DNA of 64,000 nt, taken from positions 1 through 64,000 of the forward strand of contig DATBTN010000039.1 of assembly GCA_036559195.1 (NCBI GenBank). Direction: 5' to 3'. The notes under the pieces are model-generated. The model was given only the letters and a program-made list of their open reading frames with translations. It was not told the DNA's origin and did no database searches. Below are positions 24,258-32,641 of this stretch, piece after piece; within the stretch, counting starts at the first letter, position 1; every line of letters starts with the position of its first letter. A program made the translations under genes and the position numbers. This DNA comes from Candidatus Baltobacteraceae bacterium. Lineage in GTDB: Bacteria; Vulcanimicrobiota; Vulcanimicrobiia; Vulcanimicrobiales; Vulcanimicrobiaceae.

Positions 24258-26372
24258 ATGCGTTGGATTCTCACGGCTCTGCTCGCAATCGTCACGACCG
24301 GGGCGGCGTCGGCCGCGGCCCTCGAATCCGCCACGCCGGCGGCGATCGCCGTTCCAAGGGTAGCGAGCGCGCCTCCCACGATCGCGGATATTTCCGATCC
24401 GGCTTGGCAAAAGGCGGCGCATGTAACGATGGATTGGGATCTGCTCGCACACGGACGCGCGCGGGAAGCTACCACGGCCTACGTTTGCAGCGACGGGACC
24501 TTTCTGTATGTCGCCTTCGATGCGCGCCAGAGCGAGAGCGTCGTCGCAACCCAGCACACGAATAACGCCGGTTACGGCGCCGACGACGACGTCCAAATCG
24601 TGCTCTGGCCCGGCGGCGCAAATGGATTTCAATACCAATTCGTCGCCAATCCAATCGGCACGCACTATCAGTTCTCGTCGGAGAACACGGCCTACGAGCC
24701 GAAATGGACCTCGGTTGCAAAAATCGTTCCCGGCGGGTACGTGGTCGTCATGCGAATTCCGATGGACGTGATGCGCGGAACGTCCGGGGCCGGAGTGTGG
24801 AAAGTTCAATTCGCGCGAGCGGTGGAGTCGACGGGCAACACGTTCGTGTACGCGTACGACACGAATGCCACGAGCCCGACCGACGTGCGCTACGCCGGTT
24901 CGCTGACCGGTTTGCGCACCGTTGCCGTACGCCCGCAATCGCGCGTTGCCGTCTACGGTTTGGGCACGATCGCAGGCTCCTCCATCGGAGGCTCGACCTC
25001 GCGTGCCGGTCTCGATCTCTCGATCCCGATAACGGCGACGTCCTCTTTTTACGCCACGATTCATCCGGACTATTCGAACGTGGAGCGCGACCAGCAATCG
25101 ATCTCGCCCACGGCCTTCCGGCGTTCGTTTAGCGAAATACGCCCGTTCTTTACGCAAGGCCAATCGTCGTATAATAACTTCGATTGCGACGCCTGCAGCG
25201 GCTACACCACCACGCTGTATACGCCGGGCATTCCCACGCCTCGCGACGGATACGCGATAGAAGGCAAGCAGGGCGAATATGGATTCGGCGCCTTCGATGC
25301 CGTTGGAGTGGGACGCAGCGACTCCGCGCAGGCGTTGCGATACACGAACGGGGCGCATACCATCTTCGGCTCGGTTCAACGCATCGCCGTAAACATGCCG
25401 GGCTTCCACGACGACGCGCTCGAGGGTGGGCTCAGCGTTGGCGACGGCAAGCATCTCAGCGCCTATTTTAATTACGCAGTCGACTCGGGAACGAACGTCC
25501 TTCACCCGGAGCGCGCCAAATACTACGACGGCGGCGGAGGATGGGCTAACCAGACGACGGCCATCTTCGGCTCGTTGCGCAAAATCGGGTCCGAGTTTAA
25601 CCCGTACGACGGATTCGTCTCGCACGGCGATATCGCGGGGTATGCGGCCTACTATAGTCACGCCGTCCTGTTTGCGCCGGGCCGGCCTTTGCGCAGCGTG
25701 ACGTGGTCGGGTTTCGTGGACCGCTACCACGGCACCGGCGTCGGCCTCAACCAAACCGATCAGAACTACACCTTCGATCTGCTGACGCGGGGACTGATCG
25801 ACGTCAGCTTGAGCGCCGGTTCGAGTTTCTTACGAATGAATAACGGCGTCTTTTCACCGGTTTCGCAGAACGGGGTCTCCGTGACGTTCGGCAGCGGCGC
25901 CTCCAATGCAAGCGTCAACAACGGCGCGCAGCACGGGCAAGGCGCGACGCCAACCACGGTCGCGTTCTATACGGGCCGATTCGGACCGGGGAGCCTGAAC
26001 TCGTCATCGCTGGCTTCGACGATTCGCGCCGGAAAACGCGGACTTGTTAGCGGCGAGCTCGACGACAATCGGCAATTCCTCGATCGCGGCGGACGGTTCG
26101 AACAATGGCTGGAGCGCGTTGCCTATACGTATCAGGCCGGCCCCGACGAATCGTTCGCCCTCGGCGTTCGGCGCATCATCGGAACGCCGCCGGAGCTTGA
26201 GATCGACCAAGTACCGTCGTTTCAAAGCGGCTGGAACCTCTCGGCGGCGTTCCACCGAATCGTGGGTCCCAACGAACTCTACGCCGTCTACGGCGATGCG
26301 AGCGCGTTCGCAACGTCGCCGCAATTCATCGTCAAATGGATCCATTATTTCGGTGCGGGGAAGGGCACGTAG
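24258..26372 (+). CDS. DUF5916-like protein: CBM9-type domain plus outer-membrane barrel
   Basis: A 704-residue exported protein starting 2 bp after the pentapeptide gene. After a signal peptide (about 1-21) comes a CBM9/carbohydrate-binding-like domain (about 35-225; PTIADISDPAWQKAA, TFLYVAFDARQSE, GADDDVQIVLWPGG, YVVVMRIPMDVM). The rest is alternating-strand sequence typical of the DUF5916 barrel, with FYATIHPDYSNVERDQQ and FSEIRPFFTQGQ, ending in an aromatic IVKWIHYF-like strand. DUF5916 proteins are thought to be outer-membrane proteins of unknown substrate. This suggests the cell has an outer membrane. An earlier in-frame start at 24096 would overlap the previous gene and is rejected. 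Confidence 0.8.
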   Translation: MRWILTALLAIVTTGAASAAALESATPAAIAVPRVASAPPTIADISDPAWQKAAHVTMDWDLLAHGRAREATTAYVCSDGTFLYVAFDARQSESVVATQHTNNAGYGADDDVQIVLWPGGANGFQYQFVANPIGTHYQFSSENTAYEPKWTSVAKIVPGGYVVVMRIPMDVMRGTSGAGVWKVQFARAVESTGNTFVYAYDTNATSPTDVRYAGSLTGLRTVAVRPQSRVAVYGLGTIAGSSIGGSTSRAGLDLSIPITATSSFYATIHPDYSNVERDQQSISPTAFRRSFSEIRPFFTQGQSSYNNFDCDACSGYTTTLYTPGIPTPRDGYAIEGKQGEYGFGAFDAVGVGRSDSAQALRYTNGAHTIFGSVQRIAVNMPGFHDDALEGGLSVGDGKHLSAYFNYAVDSGTNVLHPERAKYYDGGGGWANQTTAIFGSLRKIGSEFNPYDGFVSHGDIAGYAAYYSHAVLFAPGRPLRSVTWSGFVDRYHGTGVGLNQTDQNYTFDLLTRGLIDVSLSAGSSFLRMNNGVFSPVSQNGVSVTFGSGASNASVNNGAQHGQGATPTTVAFYTGRFGPGSLNSSSLASTIRAGKRGLVSGELDDNRQFLDRGGRFEQWLERVAYTYQAGPDESFALGVRRIIGTPPELEIDQVPSFQSGWNLSAAFHRIVGPNELYAVYGDASAFATSPQFIVKWIHYFGAGKGT

Positions 26373-26419
26373 AGCAAGGCGAGCAGGCCAGCGTCCACGT
26401 TCGGAGTAAGGTGACCGGC

Positions 26420-27268
26420 ATGCTCAGTGTCTACGTCGCCGCGCTCGTACTCGGCGCGCTCTCCCCTGCTGCGGCGGCGCCGCACCCGGCGCCCACCTCG
26501 ACGCCGTTAAAAACTATCGCGCACACGATCTCGACGCCGTTCTGCAGCGCGTTTCGCCGGAATATCGCGCCCGCCATCGGGCACGTGCTCGATAACGATC
26601 GCATCATTGCCGCGAGTAAGCCGGCATTCGTGCAGTTTGCCAAAGATCACGCGGCCGCGCTGCACAACGGTTCCCAGGCCGCCGAAGACCTCGACGTCCT
26701 GCAGCTGGAGAATATGGTCGGACCGATGGTGCAGAACGTACAGCAGACCGAATCGCTGCTCGGCAGCAACGCCGCCTTTCCCGTCCGCCCGTTAACGAAG
26801 GACGACCGGCAAATCGTAACGCTGCGTTCGCAGCTGCTCGGCGTATTGCAAGAGCAAAAAGGCGTGCTCGATTTGATTTCGGGCTTGGTCGATACGCAGC
26901 AACTCGGAGAATTGCAGGCGGCCGGGCACGAGTACGACAAGGCGCTCAGCCCCGACGTACGCACGTCCAGTGGCGGCGCGAACTCGCACAACGCGCCGTC
27001 CGATTCGCCGACGACGGCGCCGGATTCGCTCGTCAACGCGGGCCTGCCGAGCAAGAACCCCGGCGGACTTCCCGACGTGAGTAAGCTCAACACCGACTCG
27101 GCGCTCGCCAACAATCCGATCTTCGCTTTTCCGCGTCAGGTCGGAACCTACCAGCAGCGCATCTCGGCCCGCGAGGACGTTACCGCGACCGGCGTTCGCA
27201 ATGCGATTCCGCTCTGCGGCGGTCACAACGCGGGCGCGCCCGCGCCCTCACCGTCGCCGCAGCCGTAA
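26420..27268 (+). CDS. Secreted protein of unknown function
   Basis: A 282-residue protein with a signal peptide (about 1-21), an Ala-rich helical core (about 40-190; for instance KTIAHTISTPFCSAFRRNI and QLENMVGPMVQNVQQTESLL), then a low-complexity Ser/Asn/Pro segment and a Pro-rich tail. The core resembles a helical bundle; I recognise no family. Two Cys residues, one in the core and one near the end, could pair. TAAGGTGA precedes the ATG, and the gene follows the DUF5916-like gene by 47 bp, so it probably closes the blaI operon. Its last 46 bp overlap the convergent hyuB. Confidence 0.7.
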   Translation: MLSVYVAALVLGALSPAAAAPHPAPTSTPLKTIAHTISTPFCSAFRRNIAPAIGHVLDNDRIIAASKPAFVQFAKDHAAALHNGSQAAEDLDVLQLENMVGPMVQNVQQTESLLGSNAAFPVRPLTKDDRQIVTLRSQLLGVLQEQKGVLDLISGLVDTQQLGELQAAGHEYDKALSPDVRTSSGGANSHNAPSDSPTTAPDSLVNAGLPSKNPGGLPDVSKLNTDSALANNPIFAFPRQVGTYQQRISAREDVTATGVRNAIPLCGGHNAGAPAPSPSPQP

Positions 27269-28836
27269 CCGCCGCCGCCCGGCGTTGCGATAACGAGCGT
27301 ATCTCCCGGCACGAGATCGAGCGTCGTCTTTGCCGGCAGCACCGTCGTTCGCGCGTCGCGTACGAGTGCGTGCCGTCCGGTTGCGCCGGCGCCGCCGCCG
27401 CGGGCGCCCGACGGCGCGACGGCATGCCGTTCGGCGAGCAGCGACACCCGCGCGCTGCCGTCGGTGAGTTCGAGCGCCCGAATCAACCCGTCGCCGCCGC
27501 GAAATCGCCCCGCGCCGCCGGTACCGTCGGCGAATTCGTAGCGCGTGACGCGTAGCGGAAACTCCCGCTCGATCGCTTCGATCGGCGTGTTGAGCGTATT
27601 GGTCATGTGGCATTGTATGCCGGAGAGGCCGTCGCTCGTGGGGCGCGCGCCCATACCGCAGCCGTTGGTTTCGTAAAACGCCCAGCTTTCGCCCGAGGCC
27701 CGCACGCCGCCGATCATCACGTTGCTCATCGTACCGCCGCTCGGAGCCGGCACGCGATCGGGCGCGGCAAGCGCCAGCGCCGCGAGCACGACGTCGGCGT
27801 TGCGCGTGCTGGTCTCGACGTTGCCGCCGGAGACGGGCGCGGGGCGGCGCGGATTGAGCAGCGTACCGACGGGCACGTCCACGGTCACCGGACGAAAGCA
27901 GCCGTCGTTCATCGGAATACTCGGATCGGTGACCGCGCGCAGCGCGTAATAGACGCCCGAAAGGGTGACGCCGTAGACCGCGTTCATTGGAAAGGCGACC
28001 TGCTGCGCCGTTCCAGCATAATCGAAGTGCGCGCTGCCGTCGCGAAGCGTCAAACGCAGGGCGATGCGGATCGACGGCCGGCCCGCGCGATCCTCGAGGA
28101 CGTCGCTGCTTTCGAAGACGCCGTCGCCGAGCGCGCGCAAGGCGTTGCGCATGCGGCGTTCGCTTTCGTTGAGGATCCGCTCCAGCGCCGCTTCGACGAC
28201 GGGCTCGCCGTAGCGGGCGTAGAGTTCGAGGAGCCGCCGCTCGCCCGTGTGGTTGCCGGCGAGCTGCGCGCGGAGGTCGCCGCTGCGCGCGTGCGGCGTA
28301 CGCGAGTTGGCTCGAAAAATGGCGATCGTTGAAGTCACGACGCGATCGTCGCGCACGAGGCGAATCGGCGGCACGATCAAGCCTTCGGCGAAGAGTTCGG
28401 GCGCATCGGCCGACATCGAACCGGGTACCATGCCGCCGACGTCGGTATGATGCGCTTTGTTGGCCGCATAGCCGACGAGCGTCGAGTTGAAATAGATCGG
28501 GCGAATGACGGTGACGTCGTTGAGATGGGTGCCCGAGAGATACGGATCGTTGACGACCCACATCTCGCCTTCGCGTACGCCGCCGTCCTGCGCCTCGATT
28601 GCATCGAGCGTCGCGCGCAATCCCCACGGCAGCGATCCCAGGTGCACCGGAATATGCTCGGCTTGTGCGATCAGCCGGCCGCGCCGATCGAAGAGCGCGC
28701 ACGAATGGTCGAGCCGTTCCTTGATGTTCGCCGAATACGCGCTATTGCGAACCGCGATGCCCATCTCTTCGCTTGCGTAGATAAGCGAACTCTTGATCAC
28801 TTCGCTCACGATCGGGTCGACGGCACCGACCTTCAT
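27223..28836 (-). CDS. hyuB: Hydantoinase/oxoprolinase subunit B (HyuB)
   Basis: The B subunit works with HyuA in ATP-dependent opening of hydantoin or 5-oxoproline rings, or in related acetone/acetophenone carboxylases. The 537-residue sequence has the hydantoinase_B blocks: DPIVSEVIKSSLIYASEEMG, SANIKERLDHSCALFD, AEHIPVHLGSLPWGL, VVNDPYLSGTHLNDVTV, GYAANKAHHTDVGG, MSADAPELFAEGL and, near the end, FRGGDGLIRALEL and IATPGGGGYG. The exact substrate cannot be read from the sequence. The ATG overlaps the stop of the CHAD gene by 4 bp, so the intervening CHAD genes are translated as part of this operon. Confidence 0.9.
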   Translation of the reverse strand: MKVGAVDPIVSEVIKSSLIYASEEMGIAVRNSAYSANIKERLDHSCALFDRRGRLIAQAEHIPVHLGSLPWGLRATLDAIEAQDGGVREGEMWVVNDPYLSGTHLNDVTVIRPIYFNSTLVGYAANKAHHTDVGGMVPGSMSADAPELFAEGLIVPPIRLVRDDRVVTSTIAIFRANSRTPHARSGDLRAQLAGNHTGERRLLELYARYGEPVVEAALERILNESERRMRNALRALGDGVFESSDVLEDRAGRPSIRIALRLTLRDGSAHFDYAGTAQQVAFPMNAVYGVTLSGVYYALRAVTDPSIPMNDGCFRPVTVDVPVGTLLNPRRPAPVSGGNVETSTRNADVVLAALALAAPDRVPAPSGGTMSNVMIGGVRASGESWAFYETNGCGMGARPTSDGLSGIQCHMTNTLNTPIEAIEREFPLRVTRYEFADGTGGAGRFRGGDGLIRALELTDGSARVSLLAERHAVAPSGARGGGAGATGRHALVRDARTTVLPAKTTLDLVPGDTLVIATPGGGGYGCGDGEGAGAPAL

Positions 28837-29273
28837 GCGACGGGTTTTCCGAAGCCGGTAAAAGCGATCAGCCCGCTAAAGGGACCGGCTTCGACGAACG
28901 CGTCGATCCAGAGCGCGCGCGCTCGCAGCAGATGTTTCTCACGGTCGGCGGCGATTCGCGCCAGCAACGAGCCGCCGTCCGCGCGCGCGAGTTCGATCAG
29001 CAGCGCGCAATCGTGTACGTCGCCGAGGGCCCCGACCAACTGCGCGAGGCGCTCGGTCGCGGCGCCAAGTTCCGGCCGATTCCGGTGGCCGCTCTCGAGC
29101 AGATAGCGCAAGCGCTTTCCGGCCAACCGCAGCGCGTGCAGGCGAGCGTCGTCGTTCTGCGATGCGAGGTCGCGCGCGCTCTCGAGCATTTCGGCAAACC
29201 GCACGCCGAGCGAGCGCCGCAGGGCGTCGATGGCCGGGTCCGCCGGCTCGATCCGCAATTGACGCGGCGTCAT
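28833..29273 (-). CDS. CHAD-domain protein, C-terminal half
   Basis: A 146-residue helical protein that corresponds to the second helical bundle of a CHAD domain: LRRSLGVRFAEMLESARD, then the family's basic helix LHALRLAGKRLRYLLES, and LAQLVGALGDVHDCALLIEL. CHAD domains bind polyphosphate through conserved His, Arg and Lys residues; known proteins have both bundles in one chain of about 280 residues. Here it is a separate gene whose ATG overlaps the stop of the first half by 4 bp (ATGA), so the two are probably translated in equal amounts and pair. An earlier start would read through unrelated sequence. Confidence 0.75.
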   Translation of the reverse strand: MTPRQLRIEPADPAIDALRRSLGVRFAEMLESARDLASQNDDARLHALRLAGKRLRYLLESGHRNRPELGAATERLAQLVGALGDVHDCALLIELARADGGSLLARIAADREKHLLRARALWIDAFVEAGPFSGLIAFTGFGKPVA

Positions 29274-29665
29274 TGCGAGACCCGTAAGAACGCATCGAGA
29301 CGGTTCTCCGCTTTGCGTTTGCGGCGCGCGACGGCGCTGCGAAGGCGTTCGATCGCCTCGCGCTCTTCGAGCGTGGAGGCCGCCCGATAAGCGCGCAACC
29401 GCTGCAGATGCACGTCTGCATCGCGCACCTTTCCCAGCCATTTGCGCAAGGCTCGAACGCGCGGCGCGAGGGCGGGTTCCTCGTCCACGCAAGCCGGGAA
29501 GTCCTCCAAGATCGCGAGCAGCCGTGCCGCGGCCTTGCGGGCGCGGTGAACGCGTTTTGCCGACGGCTTCTTTTCGAAGCGTCGCAGCGCGCGCTCCATG
29601 TGCGCGCGCGCCCGCTCGCAGGCATCGACCGCCCAATCGCCGATCGTTCCGGCCGTCTCGTTCAC
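29270..29665 (-). CDS. CHAD-domain protein, N-terminal half
   Basis: A 131-residue basic helical protein matching the first bundle of a CHAD domain: ERALRRFEKKPSAKRVHRAR with the typical K-R-V-H-R-A-R helix, RLLAILEDFPACVDEEP, and LRKWLGKVRDADVHLQRLRA. The GTG start overlaps the hyuA stop (GTGA) and the stop overlaps the next ATG, so it is coupled on both sides. A CHAD pair inside a hyuA-hyuB operon is not something I know from described systems; a role in binding phosphate or polyphosphate near an ATP-using enzyme is speculation. Confidence 0.75.
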   Translation of the reverse strand: MNETAGTIGDWAVDACERARAHMERALRRFEKKPSAKRVHRARKAAARLLAILEDFPACVDEEPALAPRVRALRKWLGKVRDADVHLQRLRAYRAASTLEEREAIERLRSAVARRKRKAENRLDAFLRVSQ

Positions 29666-31737
29666 AACGCACGCTCCAGGGTGAGAATATCCCCGTCCTG
29701 CGCGCGCCAACCCGGCGGGACGTAGGCGCAGGTGTCGTATTGCTCGACGAGCGCCGGCCCGTCGATCGCCGGCGGAAGATGCTCGCGCGTGTAGACCGGC
29801 GTCGGCCGAAAAGCGCCGTCGATAAACACGTCGCGCGTGGCCGGCGCGGGCGCGGGAGTTGCGGCGGCACGCGTTCGATCGGCGCGCGGAGCACGAGCCA
29901 GGTTGCCGATTGCCGTAAGCCGCGCGTTGACCAGCTCCACCGCTTCGTCGCGGACCGCGTATCCATACCGGCGTTCGTGCTTGCGGTGAAAGCTCTCGGC
30001 GATCGCATCGATCGAATCGCCGTGTTCGATATCGAGCTCGAAGCTCTGTCCGCGATAGCGCATGTCGTATTCGCGCACGAAACCGATGGCGGCGTCGTCG
30101 ACACCCTGCTCGCGCAGCGCTTGGCGGCCTTCCTCTTCCAGACCGGCGAAGAGCGCTTGCAATTCGTCGCAATCGAACGCGGAGAGTTCGCGTAAGACCG
30201 GCCGCACGAAACTGGCGCGCATTTCGGCGACGAGCAACCCGTAGGCGGAGAAGACGCCGGGATGGCGCGGGACGAGCACGCGTGCGATGCCGAGCTCCTC
30301 CGCGAGCGCGCAGGCGTGCAGCGGACCGTTGCCGCCGAACGCGATCATGGCGAACTCGCGCGGATCGAGTCCCCGTTCGACCGTGACGATGCGCAGCACT
30401 TTGGCCATCTCGCTATCGACGAGCGTAAGAATGCCGCTCGCGGCCGCCTCCACCGAGAGCTGCAGCGCTTGCGCGAGCGTCGCAACCGCGTCGCGCGAAC
30501 GGCGCGCGTCGATCGGAAACGTCCCGCCGACCAGGTGCGTTTGATTCAAACGCCCGAGCACGACGTTGGCATCGGTGACCGTCGCGCGATCGGAGCGTCC
30601 GTAACAGGCGGGACCGGGGTCGGCGCCGGCCGAGAGCGGCCCGACGCGTAGCGATCCGCCGTCGTCGATCCACGCGACCGTGCCGCCGCCCGCGCTAATC
30701 TCGGCGAGATCGACGAACGGAAAACGCACGGGATAGCCGCTGCCCTTGATCGAGCGTCCGGAGTGCGTGGAGCCCGCCGCCTCGAATTCGCCGACGACTT
30801 GCACCGCGCCGTCGGCGATCGTGCCGGCCTTTGCGGTTGTGCCGCCCATATCGAACGAGAGCACTTTCTCGAGGGCTAATTGACGCGCGGTTTCGGCCGC
30901 GGCGATGACGCCCGAGGCCGGCCCGCTCTCGATGATCGTTGCCGGCCGCGCCGCGGCGCGTTGCGCGGTCGCCATGCCGCCGTTGCTTTGCATGACGTAG
31001 AGCGGCGCGGTGATGCCGTCGTCGTGCAACGCCCGAACCAACCGCTCGATGTACCGGCGGACGATCGGCAAGAGCGCGGCGTTAACGACGGTCGTGGAGA
31101 AGCGCTCGTACTCGCGATACTCCGGATCGATCTCCGCGGAAGACGTAATCGGTATGCCGGGCAGCGCGCGAGCGATCGCTCGCGCGAGGCGCCGTTCGTG
31201 CGCGTCGTTTGCGTAAGCGTGGAGCAGCCCGATCGCGACGGCATCGACGTTACGAGCGCGCAGTTCGGCGATCGCGCGCTCGATCTCGGCATCTTCGAGC
31301 GCGACGAGCACGTTGCCGGAAAAGTCCATGCGCTCGCGCACGCCGATGCGATCCGCACGCGCGACCAGCGGCTTGGGGCGCGTCACGAACAGATTGTAGA
31401 CTTCGCTGCGATTCTGCCGCCCGATCTCGATGACGTCGCGAAACCCCTCGGTGGTGACGAACGCCACCCGCGGCAACTCGAGATGCATCTGCCCGAGCAG
31501 CGCGTTGGTTGCGATCGTCGTCGAATGGGAGAGCCATTCGATATGCGGGGCCGTTGCATACCGTGCCCGCAGTTCGCGCATAGCTTCAAGCACGCCGCGC
31601 TCCGGTGCCTGAGGCGTGGAAGCAACTTTGAGCGCGACGATCTCGCCGCTAGCCGTATCGACGGCGACGAGGTCCGTAAACGTCCCCCCGACGTCGATCC
31701 CAACGCGAAGTCTCGTGGCCGTTGGCAAAATGGGCAC
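29662..31737 (-). CDS. hyuA: Hydantoinase/oxoprolinase subunit A (HyuA)
   Basis: The A subunit carries the actin-like ATPase of the hydantoinase/oxoprolinase family. The 691 residues show the N-terminal phosphate-binding LRVGIDVGGTFTDLVAVD, HSTTIATNALL, EGFRDVIEIGRQNR, the central VLSFDMGGTTAKAG, GPLSAGADPGPACYG, and IAFGGNGPLHACALAEELG. The start is GTG at 31737; a TTG three codons on is possible. It leads a minus-strand operon (hyuA, two CHAD halves, hyuB) and diverges from the SOS-controlled imuA across about 145 bp. Confidence 0.92.
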   Translation of the reverse strand: MPILPTATRLRVGIDVGGTFTDLVAVDTASGEIVALKVASTPQAPERGVLEAMRELRARYATAPHIEWLSHSTTIATNALLGQMHLELPRVAFVTTEGFRDVIEIGRQNRSEVYNLFVTRPKPLVARADRIGVRERMDFSGNVLVALEDAEIERAIAELRARNVDAVAIGLLHAYANDAHERRLARAIARALPGIPITSSAEIDPEYREYERFSTTVVNAALLPIVRRYIERLVRALHDDGITAPLYVMQSNGGMATAQRAAARPATIIESGPASGVIAAAETARQLALEKVLSFDMGGTTAKAGTIADGAVQVVGEFEAAGSTHSGRSIKGSGYPVRFPFVDLAEISAGGGTVAWIDDGGSLRVGPLSAGADPGPACYGRSDRATVTDANVVLGRLNQTHLVGGTFPIDARRSRDAVATLAQALQLSVEAAASGILTLVDSEMAKVLRIVTVERGLDPREFAMIAFGGNGPLHACALAEELGIARVLVPRHPGVFSAYGLLVAEMRASFVRPVLRELSAFDCDELQALFAGLEEEGRQALREQGVDDAAIGFVREYDMRYRGQSFELDIEHGDSIDAIAESFHRKHERRYGYAVRDEAVELVNARLTAIGNLARAPRADRTRAAATPAPAPATRDVFIDGAFRPTPVYTREHLPPAIDGPALVEQYDTCAYVPPGWRAQDGDILTLERAL

Positions 31738-31845
31738 CCCGCCCTCGATTCAACACGACTGGCGGAACGTCTCTTGGCAATGCAGGTGGAAATCGAAAGG
31801 CCGCTCTCGCGAGCGGCCCGGCCGGTTGACTTGACAGCAAGGAGA

Positions 31846-31874
31846 TTGACATCGAACATATGTTCGATTAGGAT
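31846..31874 (+). promoter_or_regulatory. SOS promoter with LexA box, imuA
   Basis: TTGACA (31846-31851), a 17-nt spacer, TAGGAT (31869-31874). The palindrome TCGAACATATGTTCGA (31852-31867) fills the spacer and fits the Gram-positive LexA/DinR site CGAAC-N4-GTTCG exactly, so LexA would block the polymerase. The ATG starts 8 nt after the -10, so the mRNA is probably leaderless or has a leader of one or two bases. Confidence 0.88.
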
Positions 31875-31882
31875 GATCTCCC

Positions 31883-32629
31883 ATGCTTGCGGCGATAGAA
31901 CCCGATCCCCGGCGAACAGCCTTCCAGGCCCTTAAGGCCGGAATGGATTTGGGGAGCGCGCGCGCCATCGTTCAGCCTGGAGAACGCCTGCTTTCGACCG
32001 GCTTTCCGGAGCTGGACCGGGCCCTAGGCGGCGGTTTTCCACGCGGGGCGATCGGGACGCTCGAAGGGGGCCTCAGCTCCGGCCGCACGGCTATTGCCGC
32101 CGGCTTGTTGGCGGTCGCCACCAGCCGGGGATTGGCGGCGGTGGTCGACGATGGCTCGCTGTATCCGCCCACGCTGGCAGCGGCCGGAGTGCGGCTGGAC
32201 CGGCTGCTGGTGGTGGCTGCTGCCACGACCCTGGGCATCGCCCGGGCGGCCGATATTCTCTTACGGTCGCGGGCCTTCGAAGTGATCGTCGCGCCGGGCG
32301 CCGCGCTCAAGGCAACGGTGTGGTCGCGGTTGGCGGGACTCGCGCAGAAAGCCGATGCGCTGTTGGTCACACTAGGGCCGGAGGCGCGTTCCGAACTTGG
32401 ATACTTTGCGAGCGCTCGCGTGGGATGCGCGATCGAACGCGTGCTCTGGTGTAACGAATCGGGACCTTTCTGCGAACTCGCCGGCTACGATATCTCGGCG
32501 CGCGTACTTAAACATCGCCGTGCGGCACCCGGCGCGATCGCCCGCCTGCGCGTTCTCTCAAACGGAAGCGGCGCAGTCGTACGCGAGCGCCTCGTCGGGA
32601 ACCGCCGGCTCACTGCTGTGGCCTATTAG
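31883..32629 (+). CDS. imuA: ImuA-like RecA-fold mutasome protein
   Basis: ImuA-type proteins are RecA-related partners of ImuB and DnaE2 in damage-induced mutagenesis. The 248-residue protein has a RecA-like core: FPELDRALGGGFPRGAIGTL, a P-loop-like EGGLSSGRTA (61-70) in which the usual Lys is Arg, and later strands (VVDDGSLYPPTL, ILLRSRAFEVIVAPG). With an altered P-loop, ATP hydrolysis may be weak or absent. The gene follows an exact LexA box, lacks a visible ribosome site and is probably read from a leaderless mRNA. imuB starts 12 bp after it. Confidence 0.85.
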   Translation: MLAAIEPDPRRTAFQALKAGMDLGSARAIVQPGERLLSTGFPELDRALGGGFPRGAIGTLEGGLSSGRTAIAAGLLAVATSRGLAAVVDDGSLYPPTLAAAGVRLDRLLVVAAATTLGIARAADILLRSRAFEVIVAPGAALKATVWSRLAGLAQKADALLVTLGPEARSELGYFASARVGCAIERVLWCNESGPFCELAGYDISARVLKHRRAAPGAIARLRVLSNGSGAVVRERLVGNRRLTAVAY

Positions 32630-32641
32630 GAACGTCTTTTT

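Noticed and set aside
24147-25754. A 535-codon frame antisense to the DUF5916-like gene
   Set aside because: No recognisable motifs; the sense strand has a signal peptide, a CBM9-like domain and a barrel.
28833-30104. A single long frame over both CHAD halves
   Set aside because: The upstream part of that frame is shadow sequence of hyuA; real CHAD text switches frame at the ATGA junction at 29270-29273.
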